In this document: piece after piece, positions 38,158 to 45,617 of the stretch
How positions within the stretch are numbered: the first letter of the stretch is position 1
How the letters are laid out: each line of letters begins with the position of its first letter
Assembly (NCBI GenBank): GCA_965206975.1
Contig: OZ242253.1
Span: 2,852,001-2,916,000, forward strand
Length of the DNA: 64,000 nt
Direction of reading: 5' to 3'
DNA from: JAAXGI01 sp965206975
GTDB taxonomy: Bacteria; Gemmatimonadota; Gemmatimonadetes; Longimicrobiales; Gaopeijiaceae
The notes under the pieces: model-generated
Databases searched by the model: none
The model's input: only the letters and a program-made list of their open reading frames with translations
Told to the model about the DNA's origin: nothing
Position numbers and translations under genes: made by a program

Positions 38158-38501
38158 TACGTCTCCCGGATCAGGACGGCCCGCGTATGGTCCGGCCACG
38201 TCCGGGATTCCTCCACCGTGTAGACCTTGCCTCCAACGTGGACCCGATCCGCCTCGGCCGTGTCCGCCGCCGCCCGAAGCTCCCCCGAGCTGGAGGGGAC
38301 GTAGACCCGAAGGCGCTGCCGAAGGCGGGCGCCCTCCCCCAGGTTGTCCACGTCCTCCAGCGCCACGGGCTGGACCGAGGCGCGCATAGGGGCTTCCACG
38401 GGATCCCCGGATTGCCACCGGCCGGTATCGTCATAGTCCCCCGCGTCGAAGCGGAGGCGGACGATTTCATCCGGGAAACGTAGGCTCGCCAAACTCGTCA
38501 A
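38157..38501 (-). CDS. Head-tail connector/stopper-like protein
   Basis: A 114-residue protein. The C-terminal segment RVHVGGKVYTVEESRTWP followed by HTRAVLIRE matches small phage head-closure proteins, whose beta core ends in this way. It probably sits under the portal and receives a tail. TTG start 38501 overlaps the previous stop (TTGA) and follows GGGGGAG, better than the GTG at 38528. The place between another connector gene and the portal supports the call. Confidence 0.65.
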   Translation of the reverse strand: MTSLASLRFPDEIVRLRFDAGDYDDTGRWQSGDPVEAPMRASVQPVALEDVDNLGEGARLRQRLRVYVPSSSGELRAAADTAEADRVHVGGKVYTVEESRTWPDHTRAVLIRET

Positions 38502-38812
38502 ATTGCTCCCCCGCGTCGGACCTTCCACGCGCTCAGGATCCCCATTGCGCCGCTATTTCGGAGCGCCGCCTGGGATCGGGACATGTCGAAGGTTGTCGCA
38601 AGGTCCCCCGTCCGCATCGACCGGATACCGGCGGCGGGTTGATCCACTAGCCACCCGGCGCAACGTATCGTGGCCTCATTCTGGACGGCCTCGGGCGCCT
38701 CGGGCGCGTACCGCTCCACAAGCGCCACGGCCGTCCCGTGGAGCCGGTCCGCGAGCGCTTGATTCACCGCCAGCAGGCGGGATAGCTCGGTTGCCGTGAG
38801 CGTTACAGCCAT
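38498..38812 (-). CDS. Head-tail connector protein, gp6-like
   Basis: A 104-residue, mostly helical protein of the size and pattern of HK97 gp6-like adaptors. AVQNEATIRCAGWLVDQP and the C-terminal ALRNSGAMGILSAWKVRRGG are the conserved parts; the latter is the sequence often found at the end of such adaptors. ATG 38812 lies within the end of the protease gene (10-base overlap) and the 3' end overlaps the next connector. Confidence 0.78.
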   Translation of the reverse strand: MAVTLTATELSRLLAVNQALADRLHGTAVALVERYAPEAPEAVQNEATIRCAGWLVDQPAAGIRSMRTGDLATTFDMSRSQAALRNSGAMGILSAWKVRRGGAI

Positions 38813-39381
38813 ACGCGGATCCTCCGGTCCCGGCCTCTCGGATCCTCGGCCCGAACGGCAACGGTTGTCTCCCCGTATGCGGGCCGCGTGACGGCCGAAA
38901 GCTCCAGGAGCACCGCTTGCCGGATCACCCGGATAGTGACGCCAGGGTTACCGGGCTCGGGGACCTCCGCCACGGCGTCCGGGACGGCATCCGCGGGCGG
39001 GACTATGAAGCCCGGCGAGATCCCCCCGACTAGCCCGGCCTCGATCATTTTCACCGCATCCGCAACGTGCGTCGGTTGATCGTCGGGAAGCGGTAGCGTT
39101 GCCTCGAAGCGGAGCGCATCGTCCCCGTCCGTGAGCACCAGGGTCCCCGACCGCTTCGAGGCTAACGGCTTATCGAAGCTATGGCCGAGTAGCAGGTTGA
39201 TCTCCCGCTCGGGGTCCTCTATGGCGAAGGCGAACGCCCGAGCCCCGAAGCTCTCTTTCCGCTGGCGGCCGCGATTGCGGATGGTGGCCGTGCGGCCGTA
39301 GGGGAACGATCCTCGAAGCTTCGGCCGCCCGCCCCTTCGGCGGCGGATCTCCAGGGATCCGTCCAGGATCGGATAGTCCAT
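38803..39381 (-). CDS. HK97-family prohead protease
   Basis: A 192-residue capsid maturation protease (U35 type) that trims the capsid protein before expansion. The fold is recognisable: RGRQRKESFGARAFAFAIED, then LLLGHSFDKPLASKRSGTLV with the catalytic His, then GLVGGISPGFIVPP, and LLELSAVTRPAYGETTV with the catalytic Ser. ATG 39381 lies just after the capsid gene stop (39385). Order capsid-protease is reversed compared with most HK97 phages. Confidence 0.88.
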   Translation of the reverse strand: MDYPILDGSLEIRRRRGGRPKLRGSFPYGRTATIRNRGRQRKESFGARAFAFAIEDPEREINLLLGHSFDKPLASKRSGTLVLTDGDDALRFEATLPLPDDQPTHVADAVKMIEAGLVGGISPGFIVPPADAVPDAVAEVPEPGNPGVTIRVIRQAVLLELSAVTRPAYGETTVAVRAEDPRGRDRRIRVWL

Positions 39382-39384
39382 ACG

Positions 39385-40644
39385 TCACGCCAGCTTGTAG
39401 GCTACTTGAGCGTATGCGTCCGGCTGGACCAGGATCACGTCCCCGAGTAGGACGTGCATGGTGAAGTACCGCTCACCCTGGGCCGAGCCCGAGTAGATGT
39501 CGTCTATCGAGATCTCGTTCCAATGCGGGCAAACCGCCGTCCGCATGGACCGGCCCCTGCGGTAGAGGATCGCTTGCTGGACGTTCGAGGCGGCGGCGGG
39601 CATCCGCTTGTTTGTCCACCACCCGGCCGTGTGCGTCGTGGCGTAGTCGGAAAACGAGATGTCCCCACGGTGGCCGTTCGACGTCCCCACGTCCCGGAAC
39701 GCCTTCGCGGAGAGCCGGTAGGTCGCGGGACCGCATACGATCCCCACGTCCTTGGTAGTGGGCGCCCATAGCCCGTCCACGCCGCCCGCGAAGGACCCCA
39801 GAAAGGCGTCGAAGTCCGCCACGTCCCCCGGTGCGCTCGGATCCGCGAGCCGCTTGAGGATGCCCGTCAGGTTCGGAGCGCTCCCGTTCCCGTTGATCGC
39901 CTGGGAGTCCAGCGCGTCGGAAAGCACGAGAGACAGGTTCTCCCGTAGCACGGCCTCGAAGTTGGCTTGCCCGACCGCCGCCACGTCCTCGACCCGGATC
40001 CCGAGCCGTGCCGAGATCCGCTTGGGAGTCGCGCTTGTGACGGTGAACGCGGCGGCGCTTGCTTCCGCCGCCGCCCCCTTCGCCTGCGCGGCGGCCGTCA
40101 GGGACGTTGTGATCGTGGCGCTTGTGTAGGTCCCGCTCGCGACTCGGGGCATCTCGATACCGAGCCGTGGCGCGATACTGGCGGCGAACACCTGCGGCCG
40201 GATCCGGTCTAGGTTCACGCCCACCGTCCCCGGCGCTCCCGTGGTGGCGTCCGCTCGGGCCTCGGCCTCGGGGGGGATGTCCCAAAGCTCCACGGGGATT
40301 CCGTCTCCGACACCTGCGGCATCCCGCAGCTCGGCCTCGGCCCCGTCCACCTGGCGCCCCGAGAGCGCGGCCCGGAGATAGGCCGCCAGGCTCGCACGGG
40401 ACCGCAGCTCTAGGCGCTCGCGGGCTTCCGTGTCCGTGTCCTCGCCGTTCGCCCGCGTCTCGCCTTCGCCTTCCCCGACGATGGCGGCTTGGTGGCGCGT
40501 TTCCAGGTCCGCGAATTCGTTTTGGAGGCTCGCGGCTTCGGCCCGGATCTCGTCCGTGAAGGCGTCACCCTCAAGCCCCGCGATCTCATTGAGCCGCTGG
40601 CGGACCTGCGACAGTCGAAGCCGGATCTTCTGCGCGTTGGTCAT
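39385..40644 (-). CDS. HK97-fold major capsid protein
   Basis: A 419-residue capsid subunit. Residues 1-75 are a charged coiled coil (delta/scaffold domain): KIRLRLSQVRQRLNEIAGLE then EAASLQNEFADLETRHQAAI. The mature domain starts near 110; GSFAGGVDGLWAPTTKDVGI, AKAFRDVGTSNGHRGDISFS and RRGRSMRTAVCPHWNEISID are consistent with the HK97 fold, and HVLLGDVILVQPDAYAQVAY ends it. ATG 40644 follows AAGGGG; an upstream ATG 40668 has no ribosome site and lies in the inverted repeat. Confidence 0.88.
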   Translation of the reverse strand: MTNAQKIRLRLSQVRQRLNEIAGLEGDAFTDEIRAEAASLQNEFADLETRHQAAIVGEGEGETRANGEDTDTEARERLELRSRASLAAYLRAALSGRQVDGAEAELRDAAGVGDGIPVELWDIPPEAEARADATTGAPGTVGVNLDRIRPQVFAASIAPRLGIEMPRVASGTYTSATITTSLTAAAQAKGAAAEASAAAFTVTSATPKRISARLGIRVEDVAAVGQANFEAVLRENLSLVLSDALDSQAINGNGSAPNLTGILKRLADPSAPGDVADFDAFLGSFAGGVDGLWAPTTKDVGIVCGPATYRLSAKAFRDVGTSNGHRGDISFSDYATTHTAGWWTNKRMPAAASNVQQAILYRRGRSMRTAVCPHWNEISIDDIYSGSAQGERYFTMHVLLGDVILVQPDAYAQVAYKLA

Positions 40645-40665
40645 GTCTGAAACCCCTTGAGACAG

Positions 40666-40698
40666 CATGTAACTGATTTGTTATAAATCACTTACATG
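40666..40698. repeat. AT-rich inverted repeat before the capsid gene
   Basis: Two 14-base arms (40666-40679, 40685-40698) that match at 13 positions around a 5-base centre. It lies between the HNH and capsid genes and overlaps a promoter-like -10, so it could be an operator for the capsid genes. It has no T run, so terminator is less likely. Confidence 0.65.
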
Positions 40699-40710
40699 AA
40701 TCTATCTCAA
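40680..40710 (-). promoter_or_regulatory. Putative promoter for the capsid operon
   Basis: Minus-strand TTGAGA (40705-40710) and TATAAC (40680-40685) are separated by 19 bases. The -10 lies in the centre of the inverted repeat 40666-40698, so a bound protein would block it. The long spacing makes the call tentative. Confidence 0.4.
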
Positions 40711-40980
40711 GCGCATTAGATCGTCCACCAACGCTCGCCACGCGGCTTCACCGGGGGAGAGCTTGCGCCGGTGCCGCTCGATATGGCAGGGGCGACAGAG
40801 TGTTTCCAGGTTGTCGAGATCGTAGGCAGCGCCGCCCTTGTGGAGCGCCGTGACGTGGTGAGCCTCCAGGCGGCCAGCGCGGCCGCAATCAACGCAACGC
40901 CAGCCGTCCCGCTCGAAGGCCGCGCGGCGTATTTCGGCCCAGCGGCGGGAAGGAAGGTGCTTACGGTGATGGCGGCTCAA
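40702..40980 (-). CDS. HNH endonuclease
   Basis: A 92-residue HNH nuclease. The zinc and catalytic residues are clear: CVDCG, then RLEAHHVTALHKGGAAYDLD with the catalytic His pair, then NLETLCRPCHIERH. HNH proteins of this size next to terminase and capsid genes assist DNA cleavage during packaging in many HK97-like phages and in capsid-forming satellites. ATG 40980 overlaps the end of the upstream membrane-protein gene by 20 bases. Confidence 0.9.
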   Translation of the reverse strand: MSRHHRKHLPSRRWAEIRRAAFERDGWRCVDCGRAGRLEAHHVTALHKGGAAYDLDNLETLCRPCHIERHRRKLSPGEAAWRALVDDLMRLR

Positions 40981-41347
40981 CCAGGCTCTCGGGACCGGGC
41001 TGCTCCCGACGACCCGCGAAGAACCGTAGCAATCGGGGCAGCAGGGTGACGAGCACCAAAGCGGGAATTGCGAAGCCTCGTCCCGACGAGATGATCAGTT
41101 CGATAAGCCTGATGATGGTCGAGACGGATTTTGGCCAAAAGATGAGCATGACCAAGACGCAGACACCCAATGTCGATACGCTGAATACACAAATACGAAG
41201 CCATGCGCGGAGAGCGGGTTCCGTGAAGGTATCCGCTTGTTCGGCCCACGAGGGTTTGTCAGACGGCTGTTGGAATGCCTGTCCTCTACGTAGTAGTTCG
41301 CGTAGTTCCAATGCCGTCCAGGCAGGTCGCTTGGTTTCCTCGCTCAT
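40961..41347 (-). CDS. Small membrane protein, putative toxin partner
   Basis: A 128-residue protein with two or three predicted membrane helices: LRICVFSVSTLGVCVLVMLI (about 50-69), IIRLIELIISSGRGFAIPAL and ALVLVTLLPRLLRFFAG. The N-terminal 45 residues are charged and soluble. I recognise no family. Its ATG overlaps the Panacea gene stop (ATGA), so the pair is translationally coupled. In toxin-antitoxin systems with Panacea antitoxins, some toxins are small membrane proteins, so a toxin role is plausible inference. Confidence 0.6.
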   Translation of the reverse strand: MSEETKRPAWTALELRELLRRGQAFQQPSDKPSWAEQADTFTEPALRAWLRICVFSVSTLGVCVLVMLIFWPKSVSTIIRLIELIISSGRGFAIPALVLVTLLPRLLRFFAGRREQPGPESLVEPPSP

Positions 41348-41844
41348 AGCATTAGCCGCTCTAGGAGGTTCTCCGAAAAGTCTTCTGTGATCCACTCATT
41401 CCGGACCGTTCTTTCTTTTGCGACCCAGGCTTTGTGCCACGGACTTCCTGGCTGTCGGATAAACGTCATCCGGTCGATCGCAAAGTGTTCGCCGTATATT
41501 ATCCATGTGAGGTTCAGGGAACGTAGCGCCTCTTTGTCGTCTTCGTTTACAAGCGGAATGGTGAACTTTTTCGTGTGGTAGTCGAAATCCCTAGACCAAC
41601 CGGGAATGGGATTAACGCCGAATCTCTTGAACTCGTGGTATAGCTCTGGCACTATTGGCCCATACGGCTTCGCCTCGATGTTCTGCGGGAACAGCGCATG
41701 ATCCTCAAGGTTGATATAGAACCCATACGCAACGTATACGAGATCCTGAAGTTCGAGGTGCGTGAGACGACGTTTATTGTTTTTCGCACGACCGATCATG
41801 AAGTTGGCAACTGCTCCAACGGAGCGAGTTTCGGTGCTGACCAT
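41344..41844 (-). CDS. Panacea (SocA/DUF4065-like) domain protein
   Basis: A 166-residue protein with the Panacea domain, known from GepA, SocA and from antitoxins that neutralise many unrelated toxins. Typical blocks: GAVANFMIGRA at the start, RLTHLELQDLVYVAYGFYIN, then FPQNIEAKPYGPIVPELYHE with the E-A-x-x-x-G-P core, and a C-terminal HKAWVAKERTVRNEWITEDF. Base composition is more AT-rich than the flanking capsid and terminase genes, suggesting later acquisition. ATG 41844 has only a weak site. It precedes and overlaps a membrane-protein gene. Confidence 0.82.
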   Translation of the reverse strand: MVSTETRSVGAVANFMIGRAKNNKRRLTHLELQDLVYVAYGFYINLEDHALFPQNIEAKPYGPIVPELYHEFKRFGVNPIPGWSRDFDYHTKKFTIPLVNEDDKEALRSLNLTWIIYGEHFAIDRMTFIRQPGSPWHKAWVAKERTVRNEWITEDFSENLLERLML

Positions 41845-41932
41845 TAGTTCTGCCTGCCTATAGGGATGCAATCGATTCCCAAACAACAAGATAGCCATTC
41901 AGTCGCGGATTCGCATAACATCTTGCCCCGCT

Positions 41933-43439
41933 TCACGCCGCACCGTGGTATCGCCAGCGGGGCCGCTTCGGCCGTCCGCCATGCCGGGAGCCCGCCGCTA
42001 CGCCCAGGATCGCGGCGGCCAGCGCGTCGTCCCTCGCCCGTAGCCGCCGCCCGCCTTCCGCGCCCTTCGATAGCTTGCTGTTCCCGGCCGGATCCGAGAC
42101 GGCCCGCGCTTCCGCGAGCGCGCTCCGAAGCAGGAGCGACGGGACCGGCGTCACCCTGCGGGACTCACAAGCGCGACGGAAGGCCCGGAGATCCTCCGCG
42201 CCGTCCTTGAAGCCCATGCCCCGGACCTCAAGCTCGCAAGCCGGGATCCGCGAAGCGTCCAGCGCGTCCCGCAGCTCGCCCTCGCGCCATCTGTCCGTGG
42301 CGATCCGTGACGGGCTCCCGAAGCGTTCGCAGGCTTCCGCCAGGAGTACCCCGATATCGGACACCCGGCCTTCCGTCAGGATCAGCTCGCCACGATCGCG
42401 ACAGGCGTGATAGAGCCGCCCCACGCCGTCCTTCACGGCCCGCTCGGCTAGATCCGGCATCGTGGGGAAGGCCGAGACGCATTCCAACCGGCCCGTGTCC
42501 GGCCAGTAGCTCGCTACGGCGCTTTGCGCCGAAGACGCCCCGAGATCGATCCCCCACACGCACGGGCCGGGCCACCGGCGCCTGACCCTCAATCGATCGC
42601 CACAGGTCCGCCGATAGGATCAATGCGCGGTCCGTGTCCGGCTCGCCCATGTTGAGCCGCAATGCCCGCCAGCTCGCCAAAGCGTCCGGCGATATCCGCG
42701 CTTCCTCGCGCTCCTTCAAGAGGCGCGCCCGAAGGCTCGGGAGCGCATCCCACGATGGGTTGGCGCGTCGGATCGTCCGGAGCTGAAACGGCGGGTCCTC
42801 TGGCCGCGCCGCGTGTACCTGCGCGTAGCCCGCCTCACCCGCCAGCATCCGCGAGAACCAATGGTCCTCACTCTCCGGCCGCGTCCCGAGCGCCACGAGA
42901 CGCGAGCCCGGCACCTTCCCGAGCCCCGTCCGGAGTGCCTGAAACATTTTGTCGCTGGTCGCGATCGGCCATTGGGCGGGCTCATCCGCCAACACCAAGA
43001 ACGGCCGCAAGCCGTGCGCCCGCTTCGGATCCGAGCCGATGCACCGCACCCGCGATCCCGTCTCCCGATTCTCCAGGATCGCCGCGTTCTGTGAGTCCTG
43101 CCAACGCCAAGTCTTGCGCTCTAGCTCCCCATACCGAGCCCGCAAGAGAGCCGCCACATCCTCGAAGATCACCCGGCCCTGGCTGAAGCTCGAAGCGCAA
43201 CACACGACCTCCCGCCTCGGCCCGTGTAGCGGTCCCTCGGGATCCAGAACCGCACAAGCGACCGCACCCAAGAGTGCGCTTTTCCCATTGCCTCGAGCGA
43301 CCGTCAGAGCTGTGTCGGCATCCCGCGAAAACGTCCGTGCAATGAACCGCCGCTCCCACGGCAAGAGCCGGAACGGCTCCCCGTCGCCGTCCCCGCCGAC
43401 TAGCGTCAGCCCCTCGATGTACCGGATTAGCGCTTTCAT
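41933..43439 (-). pseudogene. Terminase large subunit, one frameshift
   Basis: The packaging motor and nuclease of the element. The frame from ATG 43439 has the ATPase: Walker A in TVARGNGKSALLGA (about 46-59), Walker B FLVLADEPAQW (about 152). It leaves the frame after LILSADLWRSIEGQAPVA. The following frame (42592-41933) begins GPCVWGIDLGASSAQSAVAS, the first acidic nuclease motif, and ends with RARDDALAAAILG, the last one. The shift lies near 42560-42580 in a GGCCCGGCCC tract. Joined, about 500 residues, normal for TerL. No small terminase gene is adjacent. Confidence 0.85.
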
Positions 43440-43523
43440 AGTGTGCCGAACCGTGACCACCACATCGGTTCTCCTCCCCTACGGATCCTCCGGCGGTGCC
43501 ATCTAGGGGTCCGGCCCAATTCA

Positions 43524-43712
43524 GTTCCCGGTTCCCGGTCAGTTCCCGGAACCCGGAACCGACTACCTCCCAGGAGCGGCGAGACGGCCGCCGATAGCCC
43601 CCGCAGTAGAGGCGGTTCCCGGTTCCGCATATATATACCTGGGAACCCGGAACCGACCCCCCCCCCCCCCCCCCGGAAACGCCGTCATAGCTGCAAAAAG
43701 GTCGGTTCCCGG
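43524..43712. other. Iteron-rich origin-like region
   Basis: Repeated words of the type GTTCCCGG and its complement occur at 43524-43560 (two head-to-tail copies at 43524 and 43531, one at 43542, then inverted CCCGGAACC units), at 43614-43626 and 43641-43654 in inverted orientation, and again at 43704-43712. An AT-only core CATATATATA (43628-43637) lies between the inner arms. This architecture, iterons around an AT-rich core directly downstream of a rep gene, is that of satellite and plasmid origins; a packaging (cos/pac) site is the alternative. Confidence 0.65.
43657..43674. repeat. Homopolymer run of 18 C
   Basis: Eighteen consecutive C (G on the minus strand) beside the origin-like iterons, between rep and terL. 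It is the longest mononucleotide run of the window and outside any coding frame. Confidence 0.9.
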
Positions 43713-43717
43713 CCTCA

Positions 43718-44902
43718 TCAATCTTGGGAGCCTTCGGGAACCGTCTCGGAGCCCCTGGGATCCGCATACCGAAAGGCGTCCCCTGGGATCCCCGAGCCGG
43801 TGCGGATGATCCGCCCCTCTAGCTCATTTAGAGCCGCGTAGACGGCCGCCTTGCGGGCCGAGAGCGCCGCAATGATCTCTCCGGCGCTCAAGTCCTCCCC
43901 GGTCTCTTGAAGGTGCTTGAGTACGCGCTCCGCCATTGCGGCGGCGGGCGCGGCCCCTCCCGTCTCCCCCGCTGTCACCCACCCGCTTTCGTCCAGCTTG
44001 AGCCGCGTTGCCGCCACGTCCACGCCATCCCGGCCGAGCGCGTAGAATGAGCGGCGGCCCTCCCCGTCCACCTTAAGGGAGATTCCCACGTCCACGCTCC
44101 CGAATAGCGCTTGAGAGCCCAGCGTCTCCTCCCCGTGCTTCCCTCCCCCCTTCCGGCTGTGGTGGACTAGCATGACGTGCGTATCGTGCTCCCGCGCCAG
44201 CTCAATAAGCGGCGTGAGCGCGGCGATGCACCCCGAGTAGTCGTTGCCGTCCTGTATCGTCACCCACCGTTGCAATGGGTCGACAATGACCAGTGCGGGC
44301 CGTAGATCCTCGACAGACTCCCGCAGCTTGGCGTTTCGTCCGTTCCCGGCTGGCGGCAGCTCGCGTAGCACGCGAACCTGCCCAGGTCCGGGATTCAGCC
44401 GCGCAAAATGGCCACGCACCGTAGAACGTTGCTCCTCTAACGCGAGATGGATTACAACGCCCTCCCGAGCTACCGGCCTCCCTAGCCACTCGCAACGGCC
44501 GCCCGCTATGGCCGCCGCCAGACAACGCACCGCCGTAGACTTCCCGGCCTTCGGTGGCGCGACTAGCAGACTAATCCCACCGACCGTCAGAAGCCCCCCC
44601 ACAAGCCAGTCAATTTCGGGCGCGGCTTTGGCCGCTTCGGCCTCTTCCTCCAGTGTCCAGATCGGTAGGCCCCGCTTGTCCTCCAGCCCCTTTAGCAGCT
44701 CGCGGACCGGCTGGCTATTGTCGCAATCGCGGCAAACGGCGGTGGGGGGATGCACCGACAGGTCCACCTTGTTAGTCCGCAGTCCGCAGCTCTCACACCG
44801 CCCCCACAAGGCGTCTCGCTGGCCGCTCGGGCCGCTCGGGATCCACCCGGCCGCTTCGAGCTGCGCCGATACTTCCGGGATGTTCCACTCAGGGGATTGC
44901 AT
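43718..44902 (-). CDS. RepA-like AAA ATPase / replicative helicase
   Basis: A 394-residue protein. An N-terminal zinc finger (CESCGLRTNKVDLSVHPP then CRDC, about residues 35-60) precedes a RecA-fold hexameric ATPase: Walker A LVAPPKAGKSTAVRCLAAAI (about 113-132), the catalytic Glu in VIHLALEEQ, Walker B PALVIVDPLQRW, and the sensor THVMLVHHSRKGGG. This layout is found in RepA-like helicases of plasmids and satellites. The C-terminal 80 residues look like a winged helix. ATG 44902 comes four bases after the alpA-like stop. The origin-like repeats begin just beyond its stop codon. Confidence 0.82.
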   Translation of the reverse strand: MQSPEWNIPEVSAQLEAAGWIPSGPSGQRDALWGRCESCGLRTNKVDLSVHPPTAVCRDCDNSQPVRELLKGLEDKRGLPIWTLEEEAEAAKAAPEIDWLVGGLLTVGGISLLVAPPKAGKSTAVRCLAAAIAGGRCEWLGRPVAREGVVIHLALEEQRSTVRGHFARLNPGPGQVRVLRELPPAGNGRNAKLRESVEDLRPALVIVDPLQRWVTIQDGNDYSGCIAALTPLIELAREHDTHVMLVHHSRKGGGKHGEETLGSQALFGSVDVGISLKVDGEGRRSFYALGRDGVDVAATRLKLDESGWVTAGETGGAAPAAAMAERVLKHLQETGEDLSAGEIIAALSARKAAVYAALNELEGRIIRTGSGIPGDAFRYADPRGSETVPEGSQD

Positions 44903-44906
44903 CGGA

Positions 44907-45086
44907 CTACTCGGAAGCGCGCGCGTCCAGCCACGCCTCGACAACGGAAGAGCGCCAGCCCGTGGTGTGCGGCCCGATCTTGAGCGGCGGCGGAAGGTGC
45001 CCCGATTGCGTCCACCTCCAAACCGTCGTCCTGCTCACGCTAAGGAGCGCCGCGAGATCAGCCACGCGGAGTATCTGATCAGGCAT
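44907..45086 (-). CDS. AlpA-like excisionase / HTH regulator
   Basis: A 59-residue DNA-binding protein with one winged helix of the HTH_17 type: ILRVADLAALLSVSRTTVWR then WTQSGHLPPPLKIG, ending SSVVEAWLDAR. AlpA-family proteins activate excision and transcription of prophages and satellites. ATG 45086 is preceded by GGGGAGGG at the right distance; an in-frame GTG/TTG extension to 45128 overlaps the upstream gene. It lies next to the rep gene as in Gram-negative PICIs. Confidence 0.85.
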   Translation of the reverse strand: MPDQILRVADLAALLSVSRTTVWRWTQSGHLPPPLKIGPHTTGWRSSVVEAWLDARASE

Positions 45087-45492
45087 GGGGTCCCTCCCCT
45101 GCCTCGCTGGCGACGAATTCCGCGCCACCCAAAAGGATCGGGACCTCCCCCCCTTCGAGATGTACGGTCAGCGTTCCGCCGCCTCCCGGAATCTTGCTAG
45201 GCGCGAAGCCCACGCCGTGTAGGACCGTCTCCGGCGACCATCGACCGAGGAATTGCTTGATCGCCGACACGATTTCGGCCCGCATCCTCGCTTCCATCAC
45301 GGGCGCGGCTTCCTGGGGAGTCAGCCACGCCCCGCGTACATGCGAGTCCCGAAGGCACTCCAGCCCCCGCTCGACCGTTTCCGACAGGCTCACGCGGCGC
45401 CCGCTCCGAGCGGCCAGCGCGTCCCGAAGTTCACCCGCCAGCGTCCACGTCCTCCGAGGAACCCCAATCATTTGACGATCCCGAGCGGCCAT
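45079..45492 (-). CDS. Satellite protein of unknown function, possible ribbon-helix-helix
   Basis: A 137-residue protein I do not recognise. Its N-terminal part, PRRTWTLAGELRDALAARSG then RRVSLSETVERGLECLRD, resembles the strand-helix-helix pattern of ribbon-helix-helix regulators. The C-terminal part is acidic with a glycine-rich loop (SKIPGGGGTLTVHLEGGEV). ATG 45492 follows AAGGGGGCGAGA. It lies between the integrase and alpA-like genes, so a regulatory role is possible. Confidence 0.65.
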   Translation of the reverse strand: MAARDRQMIGVPRRTWTLAGELRDALAARSGRRVSLSETVERGLECLRDSHVRGAWLTPQEAAPVMEARMRAEIVSAIKQFLGRWSPETVLHGVGFAPSKIPGGGGTLTVHLEGGEVPILLGGAEFVASEAGEGPHA

Positions 45493-45617
45493 TCTCGCCC
45501 CCTTGTTTGGTCCGGGTCTCCAGTTCTGCGTGTCTATCAATAGTGGATTGTATGCCGAATGTCTACCCCTATTAATCCATTGACATATAAACGCGGAAGT
45601 TGCCACCTTCACGCCAC

